DNA of 64,000 bases from Paludibacteraceae bacterium (GTDB taxonomy: Bacteria; Bacteroidota; Bacteroidia; Bacteroidales; Paludibacteraceae): contig JAKSLB010000003.1 in NCBI GenBank assembly GCA_024401435.1, positions 1-64,000 on the forward strand, given 5' to 3'. Under the pieces are notes generated by a model, which ran no database searches, was not told the origin of the DNA, and saw only the letters and a program-made list of their open reading frames with translations. The stretch's first letter is position 1, and the number at the start of each line of letters is the position of its first letter. Positions 1 to 11,243 of this stretch are shown piece by piece. The translations under genes were made by a program, and so were the position numbers.

Positions 1-2859
1 GCGCTGTAACATTCGCCTCGGCTTCTAACGAGACTGTTGTTCCTTCACAGATTAAGGTAGGGAAACTCTTTATTTGGGGATTAATTGTCGTCTCCGTCTC
101 TATCGTTATCGCATCAGACACATTTGGACAACTCTCTCCCATCACGACAAACTCGTATGTATTTACTCCCGTTGGCACATCAGTCAGCGTATTCTCTCCT
201 TTCGAAATCGTATCTGTTGCGTTCTTCACCCATGCAACACGATTATGTGTACCTATTGTGGTCTCACCCGTCAATGCTACGGATGCACCTTCACAAATCA
301 ACGTTGGCACCTCTTGAATCGTTGCTGTCACCTTAGGCTCCACCTCAATGGTGATCGCATCCGATACTTTCGGACAATTCTCACTCAACACGACAAACTC
401 ATACGTATTCGTTCCCGTTGGAACTTCCGTCAGTGTTTTTTCCCCTCTTGAAATCGTATCCGTGGCGTTCTTCACCCATGCGTACTGATTTCGCGCTGTA
501 ACATTCGCCTCGGCTTCTAACGAGACTGTTGTTCCTTCACAGATTAATGTAGGGACAGGAAGAATGGATACAGGGACTTTGGGTTCAATTTCCACTATAT
601 GTTTCGTAGCTTCTGGCAAACATACTTTACCCAACACAACAAATTCATACGTTGTAGTTTCCTCCGGAAAATCTGTCATGATTAATTCCCCTTTAGAAAT
701 CGTGTCAGTTGTATTCTTCACCCATGCATAACTATTATAGACTCCTAAAACATCAGCCACACCTTCTAATGTTATAGAACTGCCTTCACAAAGCAAATGT
801 GGAGCAGGATGAATATTACCCATTGCTCGCAGTTCAACCTCTATTGTAACCGATTTAGACACAGAAGGGCAACTTTCACCTAACACAACAAATTCATAGT
901 TGCTTGTTTCTGTCGGAATCTCAGTTAGTGTCATTTCATTCACAGCCATTGTATCTGTTGAATTTCTCACCCAAGCCACAGAATTATGAGGTCCAACAGC
1001 AGCTTCACCCACCAACGAAACGGAAGTACCCATACAAATCAAGTTCGGGTAATCTTGTATCGTTGGATTGACCTTTGGTTCCACCTCTATCGTCACAGAA
1101 CTTGAAGTCGTAGGACAACTTTCACCTAACACAACAAACTCGTACGTGTTTGTTTCCGTTGGAATTTCAGACAAAGAATTAGAGGCTTTCGATATTGTAT
1201 CACTTCCATTTCTAATCCAAGCGATCGAATTATGTTTACCAATAGCAGCTTCACCCATCAACGAGAGAGGAGTTCCTTCACAAATCAAGCCAGATACAGG
1301 TTGTATGGTTGGCATCACTTTAGGTTCTACTTCAACCACTACAGACTCAGAAACTTTCGGACAATACTGACCGAATATAACATACTCATACGTACTAGTT
1401 TCTGTTGGTGTATCCATAAAAGAGGTATTGTTTTTGGAAAGAGTATCAGTTCCATTCTTCACCCATGCGAATGTATTACTTACACTTCCCACATCATTTC
1501 CCTCGAAAGAAAGAGTAGTACCTTCGCAAACCAACGTCGGTATTTTTTGAATGATAGGAGTAGCCTTATGTTCTACTATAATCTCTATGGTCTCCACCAT
1601 TTCCAGATAACACTGTCCCTTTACAACGCATTCATATTTACATGATTCCGTTGGTGTCACTGTTAAAGAACGCGAACCACGAGAAATTGTATCCGTACCA
1701 TTTTTCACCCAAGCATAAAAGTCACTAAACGTATTAATCAAATAGTCTTCCAAAGCTACCGATTCACCTTCACAAACATAAATAGGATCCGGATCCGCAA
1801 CCGGTAAAGTCATATATATACCGACATAAGCGCTATCAGCAACTTCAGGACAAGCTTTGCCCGAAACGACAAATTTATACTTTGAAAATTCCGTTACTAT
1901 ATCAGTTAAAGCAAGATCAGACTTCGAAAGAGTATCCTTATCATTCTTCACCCAAGCGAAAGAATGATAAGAAGACAAATTATCAACAGCCTCTAAAGCA
2001 ATACTTTCTCCCTCACATACATATGAGTTAACAGGTTGAATAGCAGGAGTAAGGACAGGTTCTATATCAATTCTAACCGTATCCGAATAGACCCAAGGAC
2101 AATGATCGAAAGCCCTTGATTTTAGTCTGTAATAAACAGAAGAAGGATTATCATTGAAGTTTACATTATCCTGAAAATCAATTCCATCCACAGATCCTTC
2201 CACAGAATATGGAGCACTCACATTCGAAGATGGATTTAGCAAAATATCTGTAGGAACATTATCACTACAAACAATAGGATTTGGAGTGGACAATTCCAAT
2301 TCTATTTTAGGAGACGCTTCCACAAACACCTCTTGCGAAATAGAAGGGCATTTATTACCAGCAATTTCTAATTTATAAGTAGAATTTGTTGTTGGAACAT
2401 CCTTCAATTCCGTCATGCCAGAATGAGTAGGAACATCATTAATCGACCATTGATAAGAACTAACATCACCACTGGTAACAGACGTTTTTAAGGTCACCTC
2501 TTCATTAGGACACAGGGTAAGATGATCTGCATCTAATGTAAATTTAATCGAGTCTTCAACAAGAATCTTCATTGAGACAGTATTAGACGTACAGACATCA
2601 TTTTTAACTTGCAATGTTATATCAAAATCATTGGCAATTTTAAGTACAGAAAGGGAAGATCCAGTTGACGTATTGGAACCGGAAGACGCATCATAAGTCC
2701 ACAAATAAGAAGTTGGATTACCTTTTATACAATCAGAATGTATATTTTTAACAGACGATCCAATACAAACAGTAGTGTCTTGTAAAGGTGTAAGAACGAT
2801 GGAAGGAACAACATTCAATTGGAAGAACATTGAATCGGACACACAATCCGTGTTTTTTT
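1..2859 (-). CDS. Giant Ig-like-repeat surface adhesin, C-terminal continuation (partial, frameshifted)
   Basis: This open frame continues the protein that begins at 4592 after a one-base slip in a homopolymer at 2853-2859, and it leaves the window at base 1 without a stop. It consists almost wholly of tandem Ig-like/PKD-like domains of about 82 residues. I count about twelve domain starts, most with the pattern P-x-L-x-C-E-G followed by SLE, then AWVKN-TDT, then TYEFVV and a Cys-P near the domain end, so each domain probably holds a disulfide. The domains resemble the CHU_C-associated Ig-like domains of Bacteroidota adhesins. The complete paralogue at 5001-11141 ends in a T9SS type B tail, so a similar tail is expected outside the window. 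Bases 1-55 repeat exactly at 493-547, which is two domains away. A surface adhesin role is inferred. Confidence 0.75.
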
Positions 2860-4592
2860 GCCAAGAACAGATACATCGTTGTATCCTGCACTTCATACAT
2901 TCCAAGATATTCAGAATTAGCACCCGACACTTTCTTCCATGTCAAATCATGCAATCCTTTAGAGTACCATTGCATTTCATCCACAGGAACGGAGTTGGTT
3001 TGTTTTACAGAAAAATAATGCGTGTTTGGATCATTTCCACAAATAGACATTTCATCCTCAATGGTTGAAAAAGTTGGAGTTTTACACTTTTCACACCCAA
3101 TAGTGACAGTATCCGTAATATAGTAAGGTGCACAAGTATTGAAAGATCCCGAATTGGCAATGTCTAAAATCGTAATATCAGATTCTGCTAAAATAGCACG
3201 ATAATATAGGGTATCACCAGAATTATCATAAGCAAGTTCTTTCTCTTTAGAAAAAATACTTGTCCAATTTACTTTATCTTTTGAATATTGCCATAATATA
3301 GCATAATTACCCAGAAATGTTGATTCCCAATCTGAGTCAAAAAGCGAAATGTAATGATGTTCATGAGTATCTTTACAATCAAAACCCAGCAATGATTTTT
3401 TAGTATTTTCCCCATCAATACCCAAAGAAGCTTTCGGCAAAGTCAACTTCTTTTTTTCAAAAGAAGTAAGGGTATTGGATATAGAGTAATAGGCACACGC
3501 ATTAGAAGGTTGTCCATTTTTCCCTATATAGAGAGCTTCGTCTTTAGCGTCCGTCTTATCATCTGCGCCCGTTACAATTAAACGATAAGTAATATCAGAA
3601 GAAGTTTCATACGGACATGTCATAGAGAGTTGGTCAATTCCACTGGAAGCCGTAACATTCGACCAAGTGTGACCGCCATCGTCCGAACGTTGCCATAAAC
3701 AATAGACATATTTATATATTTCATGCCACGAAGTAAGGATATCATTCGCCACCTCATATCTCACCTGTTCTTCACATTTATGAGTTGTAGAATTCATCAC
3801 ATAATCTCGTCCCACAACAACATTGGGTTCTGGAATCGAATCATCATCCCAGCGATACAACGTAAGATCATCCATGGCAAAATCGTTACCGATACCACCT
3901 GCACGTTCAGTTATCACCTGCAAAGTCAAGACATCCCCGTCTTCAGCCTCAAATTCCATATCATATTCGCTCCATGGTTTCATCGTGCGAACATAATCTC
4001 CATTATTACCCGGATTGGAAGGCCAATGAGGAATATTACCTGTTTTTAAAGAAGAAAGGAGAACTGGATTGGAGACATCTTTCGTATTTAAGATTCTCAT
4101 TTCCAATTGTGGATTTACACCCTGAGATACAGAAGCCACATAAATGGTAAACTTGTATTTTCTTTTCTTATCTGACCGATTACTGCAAACATCAAATGTC
4201 TCTTCATAAAGGACTGTACCTTCACTATCATAAGCTATGTTGATTAAAAACATAGCACCATCATCATTCCCCGTATGATCTCTTCCTGCTGTAAAATTAT
4301 CACTATTGAACACTCTTGAATCATTAGTATATTTCCTACATTCTTCGGTTTGATGAAAAACCCACCATGTACTATTGACCCGTCCATAATGGCCATCATC
4401 AAAGTACTCACACTCACCTAAATAATTATCACTATCTTCAAGAAATTGACGAACATCGTCGTTTTCCACATCTTCAACGATAGAATCTTTCACAACTCCA
4501 TAATCTTGACTCCACACGCGATTCCAATATTGTGAGAACGAAAGGAATGTAAAAGAAAAAACAAAAAGAAATAAAAGAAAAATTCGTTTCAT
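2748..4592 (-). CDS. Giant Ig-like-repeat surface adhesin, N-terminal part ending at a frameshift
   Basis: The ATG at 4592 is preferred over an upstream start because it gives a clean Sec signal peptide (MKRIFLLFLFVFSFTFLSFS) that aligns with the start of the paralogue at 11141. The first ~250 residues form a predicted jelly-roll, MAM/CBM-like module ending in NDFAMDDLTLYR. Cys-rich segments (DKTDAKDEALYIG, SNACAYYSISNTL, CEKCKTPTF) that also occur in the paralogue follow. The last ~25 residues, after AKKHG, do not match the paralogue. Removing one base from the A7 run at 2853-2859 restores a frame reading DCVSDSMFF, like the paralogue's KCISDSIIF, and joins it to the open frame running to base 1. 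This is either a pseudogene, a phase-variable gene or an assembly error. Confidence 0.75.
   Translation of the reverse strand: MKRIFLLFLFVFSFTFLSFSQYWNRVWSQDYGVVKDSIVEDVENDDVRQFLEDSDNYLGECEYFDDGHYGRVNSTWWVFHQTEECRKYTNDSRVFNSDNFTAGRDHTGNDDGAMFLINIAYDSEGTVLYEETFDVCSNRSDKKRKYKFTIYVASVSQGVNPQLEMRILNTKDVSNPVLLSSLKTGNIPHWPSNPGNNGDYVRTMKPWSEYDMEFEAEDGDVLTLQVITERAGGIGNDFAMDDLTLYRWDDDSIPEPNVVVGRDYVMNSTTHKCEEQVRYEVANDILTSWHEIYKYVYCLWQRSDDGGHTWSNVTASSGIDQLSMTCPYETSSDITYRLIVTGADDKTDAKDEALYIGKNGQPSNACAYYSISNTLTSFEKKKLTLPKASLGIDGENTKKSLLGFDCKDTHEHHYISLFDSDWESTFLGNYAILWQYSKDKVNWTSIFSKEKELAYDNSGDTLYYRAILAESDITILDIANSGSFNTCAPYYITDTVTIGCEKCKTPTFSTIEDEMSICGNDPNTHYFSVKQTNSVPVDEMQWYSKGLHDLTWKKVSGANSEYLGMYEVQDTTMYLFLAKKHGLCVRFNVLPIECCSFHRSYTFTRHYCLYWIVC
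2853..2859 (-). other. Homopolymer frameshift site (A7 on the coding strand)
   Basis: The coding strand reads seven A residues here. A run of six, or nine, would keep the adhesin frame open from 4592 to the window edge. Above the site the frame matches the paralogue (TTMYLFLAKK) and below it a different frame matches. Confidence 0.7.
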
Positions 4593-5000
4593 AAAAACAT
4601 CAATTAACAACTGCAAAATTAACAATTATACCAAGAATAGAAAAGCAAAATTCAGTCATAATTTAGAAAAAATCAAGTGAGTTCATTGGAAACATTCAAA
4701 AACAAATATTGGTGTCCGCTATACTTGAAAAGGCGCACCATTATAGTCCGCAATGCCAATAAATATGGTGTTGCAGATTCTTTTTTTTAAAAACCAAGCC
4801 CCTAATCAAACAACGAGAACTGAATTGAAGGCTCTTTTCTCTCAGAACCCCGTAAGGGTTCCATGTCGGCAGAATAATGGAATTGTATTTCCCCACATAA
4901 CCCCATAGGGGGGTTGCACATAACATAAAATGCGATTGTTATGTATTATTAATTTAGCGGATAGTACGAATTTCTAATCTCATCAATGTCATTCCTCACG
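4593..5000. repeat. Intergenic region with decayed interspersed repeats
   Basis: The gap between the two adhesin genes holds two repeat segments found elsewhere in the window. Segment R1 (4708-4730, ATTGGTGTCCGCTATACTTG) matches 22979-23001, and more distantly 22826-22895 and 31652-31725. Segment R2 (about 4752-4835, containing AACCAAGCCCCTAATCAAAC) matches about 31412-31500. The rest has GGGGTT/AACCCC-type short inverted repeats (4850-4920). An open frame of 61 codons at 4741-4926 is a translation of the repeat and is not considered a gene. Confidence 0.55.
4614..4621 (-). promoter_or_regulatory. Bacteroidales -7 element for the left adhesin
   Basis: TAATTTTG fits the TAnnTTTG consensus of the Bacteroidota primary sigma factor and lies 22 bases upstream of the ATG at 4592. 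No well-spaced TTTG -33 box is evident. Confidence 0.45.
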
Positions 5001-5026
5001 TTATTGTGGCTGACGCAATAACGTGA
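4998..5026 (-). other. Perfect hairpin overlapping the adhesin stop codon
   Basis: CACGTTATTG and CAATAACGTG form a 10-bp stem across the last codons of the 5001-11141 gene. No T-tract follows on the minus strand, so it may stabilise the mRNA 3' end and is not a clear terminator. Confidence 0.4.
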
Positions 5027-8000
5027 AGTGTCCTGAATATTGTCGATCTATCTCAGGAATATTCACTTCGTACCAATAATCCGTAGATGGCATCGAATGT
5101 CCCAAATAGAGTCCATTCCACCCCTCATCTGACGATACTCCCTCATACAACACCTTACCATATCGATCGAAAATCTTATACGTGGCTTTCTTATATTCTT
5201 CCAAATGTGTCACCTTCCATGTCTCCCTACCTTCCACAAAATATTCTGGTATTTCCAAATCAATTGTATACTTATAGTCTAATGTATCAGAACATTCAAA
5301 TTCATCCATCACTATAATCTGATAATCGAACCCCATGGTCATGTGTTCCAAAATGTTGGATGTCGTTTTCCTTGCACCATAATCATAAGTCAACAAATTC
5401 GAAGGTGATTCCACCTCAACCTGACATTTACCATACTCCAAAGGTTCACAAGAAACAATCACAGGATTAGATTGTATATGTACATCCGCATCTGCCACAT
5501 CCTCACAAAGTCCGTTTTGTACAGTCACACGATACTCCGTATCCTTCCCTGGTGTCACATTCAATGTAACCTCCTCTCCTATCACTGATACGTAACCATC
5601 TTCCGCAGAAGTCCACATAATCGCTGTATAGCTGTTCACTCCTATTGGTTTTAACGATACTGATTCGCCTTCACATACAGTAACAGGATTCAACGTAATA
5701 TCATTTGGCTGATCAACATGGACGAACAACTCATTGGAGAAAGTATCTGGACAAAGACCTCCGTCTATCTTCACTCTTACATAGACCGATTTATCTATTT
5801 GTTCAAACTGATAATCTGACGTAACACAATCTGTCGAGTTATCATACCGGCTGAAAGCAGCCTCATTTTCATCACGAGTTTCAATGTACGGGCAATATGA
5901 CGACAAATTCTCACCGGTCACCTGAACATTCACTGGTGAGCCAGCACAAATGGAATCATCAAGTGTTTCTATCTGCACTGTTGGATGATAACTTACAGCA
6001 ATCTCATGCTTTAACGTATCACTCGGACAAGCCTCACCTTTGCTCACAAACTGGAAAGTGGTAGGTTCTTTAATAACATCAAGAGACGATGAGGATGTAC
6101 TTACCTCTCCATTCACATAATCAATAGGATTTCCGTTTTTAAATCCTAAAATTCTATTCTGCTTTTTATCTCTATCTGAATATGGAATGTCATCTCCATC
6201 ATACGTTAGCCATGCAGGAGACTGCGTGATAATCATACTATCGCATATTTGAGATGGTAAATCGTATGAAATTTTGACCTTTCTTTCCACATCAATAGAC
6301 ACGACATCAGAAGTATCAGGTGTGCAAACGCCAGCACTTGCAATAACACGATAAGATATCGGTTCCATAATCTGTTGTGTAAGTTGATTCATCGTGATGG
6401 TATTAAACTCTGTTTCTCCATAATTCATAGCCTGCCATTCTATCTTATCCGCATTGTCTTGGTTCAGTGTCAATGTCACATCACTACCCTCACACACATA
6501 GTTTTCCGAAGCAGAAATGGAAACTTGAGGTTTGGCACTCTCATTCACAAGAAAATGAACAGACTCTTTCGGGCACACATTACCATAAACAACAAATTCA
6601 TAGGCAGCAGATGAAACAAACGCATCATTATATATCATTGTATTTTTAGATAACGTGTCGCCATCTTTCACCCATGCAAAAGAGAGATTAGAAGGGAGTG
6701 TCAAATTAGCTTTCAAGTCTATGTTTTCACCTTCGCACACAATAGTAGGGACATCAAAATCGGAAGGCGAAAGAACCACCTTCTTCTCCACGTCGACCGA
6801 CATTTTCTGTGAAATCTTCGGGCATGCTTTTCCAGTCACCACAAATTCATATGTGGTTTTACTGTTTGGAATATCAGAAAGTTTCAATTCGTTTGTTGAC
6901 AAAGTATCACCATTGCGTATCCATGCATATCGATTATTTTCGCCCATCGTAGCCACCGCCACCAAATCTAAGGAGCTTCCTTCACAAACAGCCGATGGCA
7001 AAGGAGTGATGGTTGGTTCCACTTTAGGTTCAGACGAAACAAGTATTGTATCAGAATACACATTACCACAGATGCCTGAGGTGAGAACGTAGGCTCTGTA
7101 AGAAGCGGCATCTGAAACAATTCTTGTATTTCCATCTGTAATAGCCATGGTAGCGAATTCTGTTTCATTATCCATCATGGCTTCCCACATCACCTGATCA
7201 ATACCATCTTCTAAACTCAAAGAAAGAGTCACATGATCGCCTTCACAAAAGACATCCGACGAAGCAGTTATTTTCACATCAGGCAATGGGGTTACATTAA
7301 CAGTCATCGTTTGTGAGTTTTTCGGACAAACCTTACCCTTCACCACGAATTCATACGTACTGGTTTCATCTAGAATATCAGAAAGGATCAAGTCAGACTT
7401 TGTCAAAGTATCACCATTACGGATCCATGCGAAACTGTTATTTTCACCCATAGAAGCCACCGCCTCCAGATTCAAAGTAGTTCCTTCGCAGACAGATGAC
7501 GGCAAAGGCGTGATAGTTGGTTCCACTTTGGGTTCTGACAAAATAGTTACCGTATCAGTGTATGTACTAGCACAAGGATCAAGGCTAATAACATAAGCTC
7601 TGTAGGAAGCCATTTCAGAAACAGATTTCGTCGTTTCAGCAGTCGTATCAATTACCTCAAACGAGGTGGCATCATCCGCCATTTTTTCCCAAACCACTTT
7701 ATCTATCGAGAAGGGAGACGTTACAGAAATGGATACTTCGTTTTCACAGACAAGAGTATCAGATGCAGATAATTTCAAATCAGGGAAACCTTCCACTGCA
7801 ACATGACGAATGTCAGTAATATCAGGACATTCATCTCGTTTAATAACATAAGTATAATCACAAGAGCGTTCAGGATAATCGATTGAACTCGTCAAAGTAT
7901 CTACACCATCTTTAATCCATATTATAGAGTTATTACCCACTTGAGGGGTGAGTGTTACCGGCATACCCTCACAAATACGATTGTTCAGTAATAACGGTCT

Positions 8001-11000
8001 CTCCTTAACAATCTCATACGAAATATCAATTGTATTAGAATAGACATCATCACAACCATAAGGAGAGATATACCGCACTCTATAAGCCACATGACCGAAA
8101 AGAGTATCACGGATAGCAGGAAAGAAAGAGGTCTCATCCTCATACATAGACTCCCATATCAGATTATCCTGATTCAAACCAGGATGTTCTAAAGACAAAT
8201 CTATCGGGAGGTCAGACTCATCACAGATTAGCGTTTTTTCAGCATTTATAGTCAAAGTAGGAGTTTCTTCTACATTAATTCTAAAAAGTTCTGTTTTTTG
8301 AGGGCAATATTCACCCCAAGCCACAAACTCATAAGTGGCAGATTCGGTCAATACATCTTTAACTTCTAATTCGGAAGATGTTAGGAGTAGACCATTTTTT
8401 CTCCATTCAAATTTCTTATCAGGAGAGAAATCCGCAATAGCTTTCAAATCCACTTCTTCATTTTTGCAAACCGTAGAAGGGACAGATTTCAATTGGAAAT
8501 CAACAGAATCTTCTACAAAGATTGTGAAATTCACCACATTCGAATTACAAATACCATCTGTGGTATACATTGTACAGGGAAGATCTTGTTGTAAATTATT
8601 TTTCACAACATAACGGTCGTTTTGCATTGTATCGCCATTAATAACATATCGGGTTGATCTGTCTCTTGTGAAATATTGTAGGGTAATAACCGCATCAGCA
8701 CCTTGGCAAAGATGTGCATCTAACGCCGGAGACAGACTATCAACGGGTCTATAAATTCGTTGAAAAATGATTGAGTCAGAAATACATTTTTCGTGGGTTG
8801 CATAAAACATATACAACATTGTGTCTAAAGAGAAATTAGCAGGAACTGAAAGAGTTTCTGATTTTGCATCGGGTATCAACGTCCAATCTGGGTCACGAGA
8901 CGTTTTCTGATACCATAAGAGTTCATTGACTGGCGTGTTAGATTCACGTTTAACGACAAGTTCTTCCGTTATATTCTTCCAAAAGCAGATGACTTTAGAT
9001 GAATCCGAAACCCGAGAGAATTCAGGTTTGTAACACTTCTTACAACTAATGGTAACAGGATCTGTAATAAAAAATCTATCACAATAATCATTTGCGAAAC
9101 CAGTTTCCGCAATTTGTTGAGCCACTTCATCTTTTTCTGCCAAGATGGCACGATAGAACACAGCCCCTCCTATTGAATTATCATGTTGAATAGTCCTATC
9201 CTTGTACGGCAAAGTTTTCCATGTAACGCCATCAGAAGAATATTGCCAAATAAAAGTGTGATAGCCATAAGATGAAGACCATTCGTCATCATATAAAGTA
9301 ACGCTATGCTCCTCTGTCGGGTCATTACAATCATAGACGCCATAATATTTGAGATTAGGTTTATTATCAATACCCAACATAGCCTGATATTCTTCCACAT
9401 TACAAGCATTGTATGACAAGTCATCGAAAACAACAGGGACATCCACCGTACCTTTATTAGTACAATAGAAACGAAGATGAGCAATATTCGCAATGGAATT
9501 AGGCGATGACGGCATGTGAATCTGAGTCCAATCTTTATTACTACCCTTCACCGTATAGGGCCAGACGAAGAAAGTATGACCTTCATCATCATCCACACAA
9601 GCACGTATGTCAAGTGTGCCGGTCGGATCCAACACTTTCACATACCCATTGAGCATATATGATTGGCAATCACAAAAATGAGAGGGAATTATTTGATCTA
9701 TCATAAGATGTTGTTCGCCATCGGCAGGAACCTTCATATAGAGGTACGCATCATTTTCAGTTCCCGAATGACCTAATGTTTTATAGGTTTCACTTGGAGG
9801 CAAGTTTGCACCATAAACAGAATTGAAGATAGAGACATCCGGAGCACAAGTCACGGCATAGTTCGACTCACTTGAGAAAGCGGATGATTGCAATGTATCA
9901 AAAGCAGATAAGTCAGCAGCTCCGCCATATCCTCTTATCGTCAAAGAATCCAAAAAGCAAAAACTCTCTTTCCATATTGTTTTCAGATTATTTTTGAATT
10001 CACATGTTTGTGTGGCCAAAACTGCAGCAACAGTATGTGAAATAGAATAATAGACACAACCACTAGAAGGACCATTATGCTCGCCGATATATTCAGCTTC
10101 CGTTTTAGCATCTGTTTCCGTATCACCACCTGTAATAATAAGACGATATACAGTAGAAGGAGTATATCCACTAGTTTCCATATCCTGTATTAATTCCGTT
10201 TTTTCAAGGCCTCCTCCATTAGGGACATTTGACCATGAAAAACCATTATCATCAGATTTTTGCCACAAGAAATAGACTTTGTCATATATTTTCTTCCACG
10301 AGGAAAGCACATTATTAGTCACAGAATATCTGACAGACTCAATGCAATGATTATCAGCAGCTCTATAACTAGATTGTTCTCCTTTGATTTTAGGTTGAAC
10401 CACTTCTTTTTCATCCAAGCGATATAAGGAAATGTCATCTAACGCAAAATCATTACCTAAACCGCTACTACAATGATTCAAGACTTGCAAAGTCAGCACA
10501 TCTCCCTCTTCAGCTTCAAACTCAACACTATATTCACTCCATGGCTGCACTTTATGCGTATAAATGCCATCCGGATTAGCATTGTTACTATTGTTAAACG
10601 GCCACAACGGCAAATCGCCCGTACTCTTGGATGCAATAACAACAGGATTGGCAGGATCTTTTTCGTTAATAATATTTAAAGTAAGATTTGATAGCAATAT
10701 TATAGAACTTGAGAAAGAAACAGAAGCACCGAAAATGGAGAATTTATATTTTGTTTTCTTACACATATCAAACTTCATAGTCTGACCATAGATAACTTCC
10801 CCGTTACCCTCCGAGCCCACATTAACAACCAGCATTCCTCCATTTTTATTGCCTGTATGATCACCGCCAGCGGTAAAATGAGCAGCAGAAGACATTCCAC
10901 ACGATTTCTTACGGTTGAAAGCCCACCATGTACTATTAGTTATTCCATAATAACCATCCTGTATTGGCCAACATTCATCAAATTGATGGTCTGGAACCGT

Positions 11001-11141
11001 CATAGAAGGGTCTGGAAAATCCATAATCACAGAATCTTCCACTGTTCCGAAATCTTCATGCCAAACCAAATTCCAACTTTGTGCCAATAGCGAAACGATT
11101 GACATTTCTATAAAACACAGAATCCAAAATAACCTTTTCAT
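5001..11141 (-). CDS. Giant Ig-like-repeat adhesin with T9SS type B sorting domain
   Basis: This is a 2046-aa secreted protein. Residues 1-21 are a Sec signal peptide ending LLAQ. An N-terminal jelly-roll, MAM/CBM-like module (NDFALDDISLYR near 240) is followed by Cys-rich linkers, a second jelly-roll around 390-580, and about thirteen Ig-like/PKD-like domains with the C-E-G ... AWIRNGDTL ... TYEFVV pattern. The last ~90 residues (KIFDRYGKVLYE, GWNGLYLG, STDYWYEV, SGHFTLLR) match the gliding-motility CHU_C / T9SS type B sorting domain, which normally directs export through the type IX system and surface retention. It is a paralogue of the adjacent gene ending left of 4592, with an extra jelly-roll. 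The -7 element at 11199 and the terminator of the gene to the right suggest its own transcript. The adhesin role is inferred. Confidence 0.85.
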   Translation of the reverse strand: MKRLFWILCFIEMSIVSLLAQSWNLVWHEDFGTVEDSVIMDFPDPSMTVPDHQFDECWPIQDGYYGITNSTWWAFNRKKSCGMSSAAHFTAGGDHTGNKNGGMLVVNVGSEGNGEVIYGQTMKFDMCKKTKYKFSIFGASVSFSSSIILLSNLTLNIINEKDPANPVVIASKSTGDLPLWPFNNSNNANPDGIYTHKVQPWSEYSVEFEAEEGDVLTLQVLNHCSSGLGNDFALDDISLYRLDEKEVVQPKIKGEQSSYRAADNHCIESVRYSVTNNVLSSWKKIYDKVYFLWQKSDDNGFSWSNVPNGGGLEKTELIQDMETSGYTPSTVYRLIITGGDTETDAKTEAEYIGEHNGPSSGCVYYSISHTVAAVLATQTCEFKNNLKTIWKESFCFLDSLTIRGYGGAADLSAFDTLQSSAFSSESNYAVTCAPDVSIFNSVYGANLPPSETYKTLGHSGTENDAYLYMKVPADGEQHLMIDQIIPSHFCDCQSYMLNGYVKVLDPTGTLDIRACVDDDEGHTFFVWPYTVKGSNKDWTQIHMPSSPNSIANIAHLRFYCTNKGTVDVPVVFDDLSYNACNVEEYQAMLGIDNKPNLKYYGVYDCNDPTEEHSVTLYDDEWSSSYGYHTFIWQYSSDGVTWKTLPYKDRTIQHDNSIGGAVFYRAILAEKDEVAQQIAETGFANDYCDRFFITDPVTISCKKCYKPEFSRVSDSSKVICFWKNITEELVVKRESNTPVNELLWYQKTSRDPDWTLIPDAKSETLSVPANFSLDTMLYMFYATHEKCISDSIIFQRIYRPVDSLSPALDAHLCQGADAVITLQYFTRDRSTRYVINGDTMQNDRYVVKNNLQQDLPCTMYTTDGICNSNVVNFTIFVEDSVDFQLKSVPSTVCKNEEVDLKAIADFSPDKKFEWRKNGLLLTSSELEVKDVLTESATYEFVAWGEYCPQKTELFRINVEETPTLTINAEKTLICDESDLPIDLSLEHPGLNQDNLIWESMYEDETSFFPAIRDTLFGHVAYRVRYISPYGCDDVYSNTIDISYEIVKERPLLLNNRICEGMPVTLTPQVGNNSIIWIKDGVDTLTSSIDYPERSCDYTYVIKRDECPDITDIRHVAVEGFPDLKLSASDTLVCENEVSISVTSPFSIDKVVWEKMADDATSFEVIDTTAETTKSVSEMASYRAYVISLDPCASTYTDTVTILSEPKVEPTITPLPSSVCEGTTLNLEAVASMGENNSFAWIRNGDTLTKSDLILSDILDETSTYEFVVKGKVCPKNSQTMTVNVTPLPDVKITASSDVFCEGDHVTLSLSLEDGIDQVMWEAMMDNETEFATMAITDGNTRIVSDAASYRAYVLTSGICGNVYSDTILVSSEPKVEPTITPLPSAVCEGSSLDLVAVATMGENNRYAWIRNGDTLSTNELKLSDIPNSKTTYEFVVTGKACPKISQKMSVDVEKKVVLSPSDFDVPTIVCEGENIDLKANLTLPSNLSFAWVKDGDTLSKNTMIYNDAFVSSAAYEFVVYGNVCPKESVHFLVNESAKPQVSISASENYVCEGSDVTLTLNQDNADKIEWQAMNYGETEFNTITMNQLTQQIMEPISYRVIASAGVCTPDTSDVVSIDVERKVKISYDLPSQICDSMIITQSPAWLTYDGDDIPYSDRDKKQNRILGFKNGNPIDYVNGEVSTSSSSLDVIKEPTTFQFVSKGEACPSDTLKHEIAVSYHPTVQIETLDDSICAGSPVNVQVTGENLSSYCPYIETRDENEAAFSRYDNSTDCVTSDYQFEQIDKSVYVRVKIDGGLCPDTFSNELFVHVDQPNDITLNPVTVCEGESVSLKPIGVNSYTAIMWTSAEDGYVSVIGEEVTLNVTPGKDTEYRVTVQNGLCEDVADADVHIQSNPVIVSCEPLEYGKCQVEVESPSNLLTYDYGARKTTSNILEHMTMGFDYQIIVMDEFECSDTLDYKYTIDLEIPEYFVEGRETWKVTHLEEYKKATYKIFDRYGKVLYEGVSSDEGWNGLYLGHSMPSTDYWYEVNIPEIDRQYSGHFTLLRQPQ

Positions 11142-11198
11142 AACGACATCCTGTCTATATGGACGTATTTAAACCAACGAATTAAACATAATATGTTG

Positions 11199-11206
11199 CA
11201 AATTTA
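11199..11206 (-). promoter_or_regulatory. Bacteroidales -7 element for the adhesin
   Basis: TAAATTTG fits TAnnTTTG and lies 58 bases upstream of the ATG at 11141, inside the gap after the terminator of the gene to the right. The -33 box is not distinct. Confidence 0.45.
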
Positions 11207-11243
11207 ACAATAATTGGTAAAAAAAACAGATTTCATCATAAGA

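Noticed and set aside
4741..4926. 61-codon minus-strand frame between the two adhesins
   Set aside because: It translates the decayed R2 repeat. The better copy at 31.4 kb uses a different frame, and no start signal is present.
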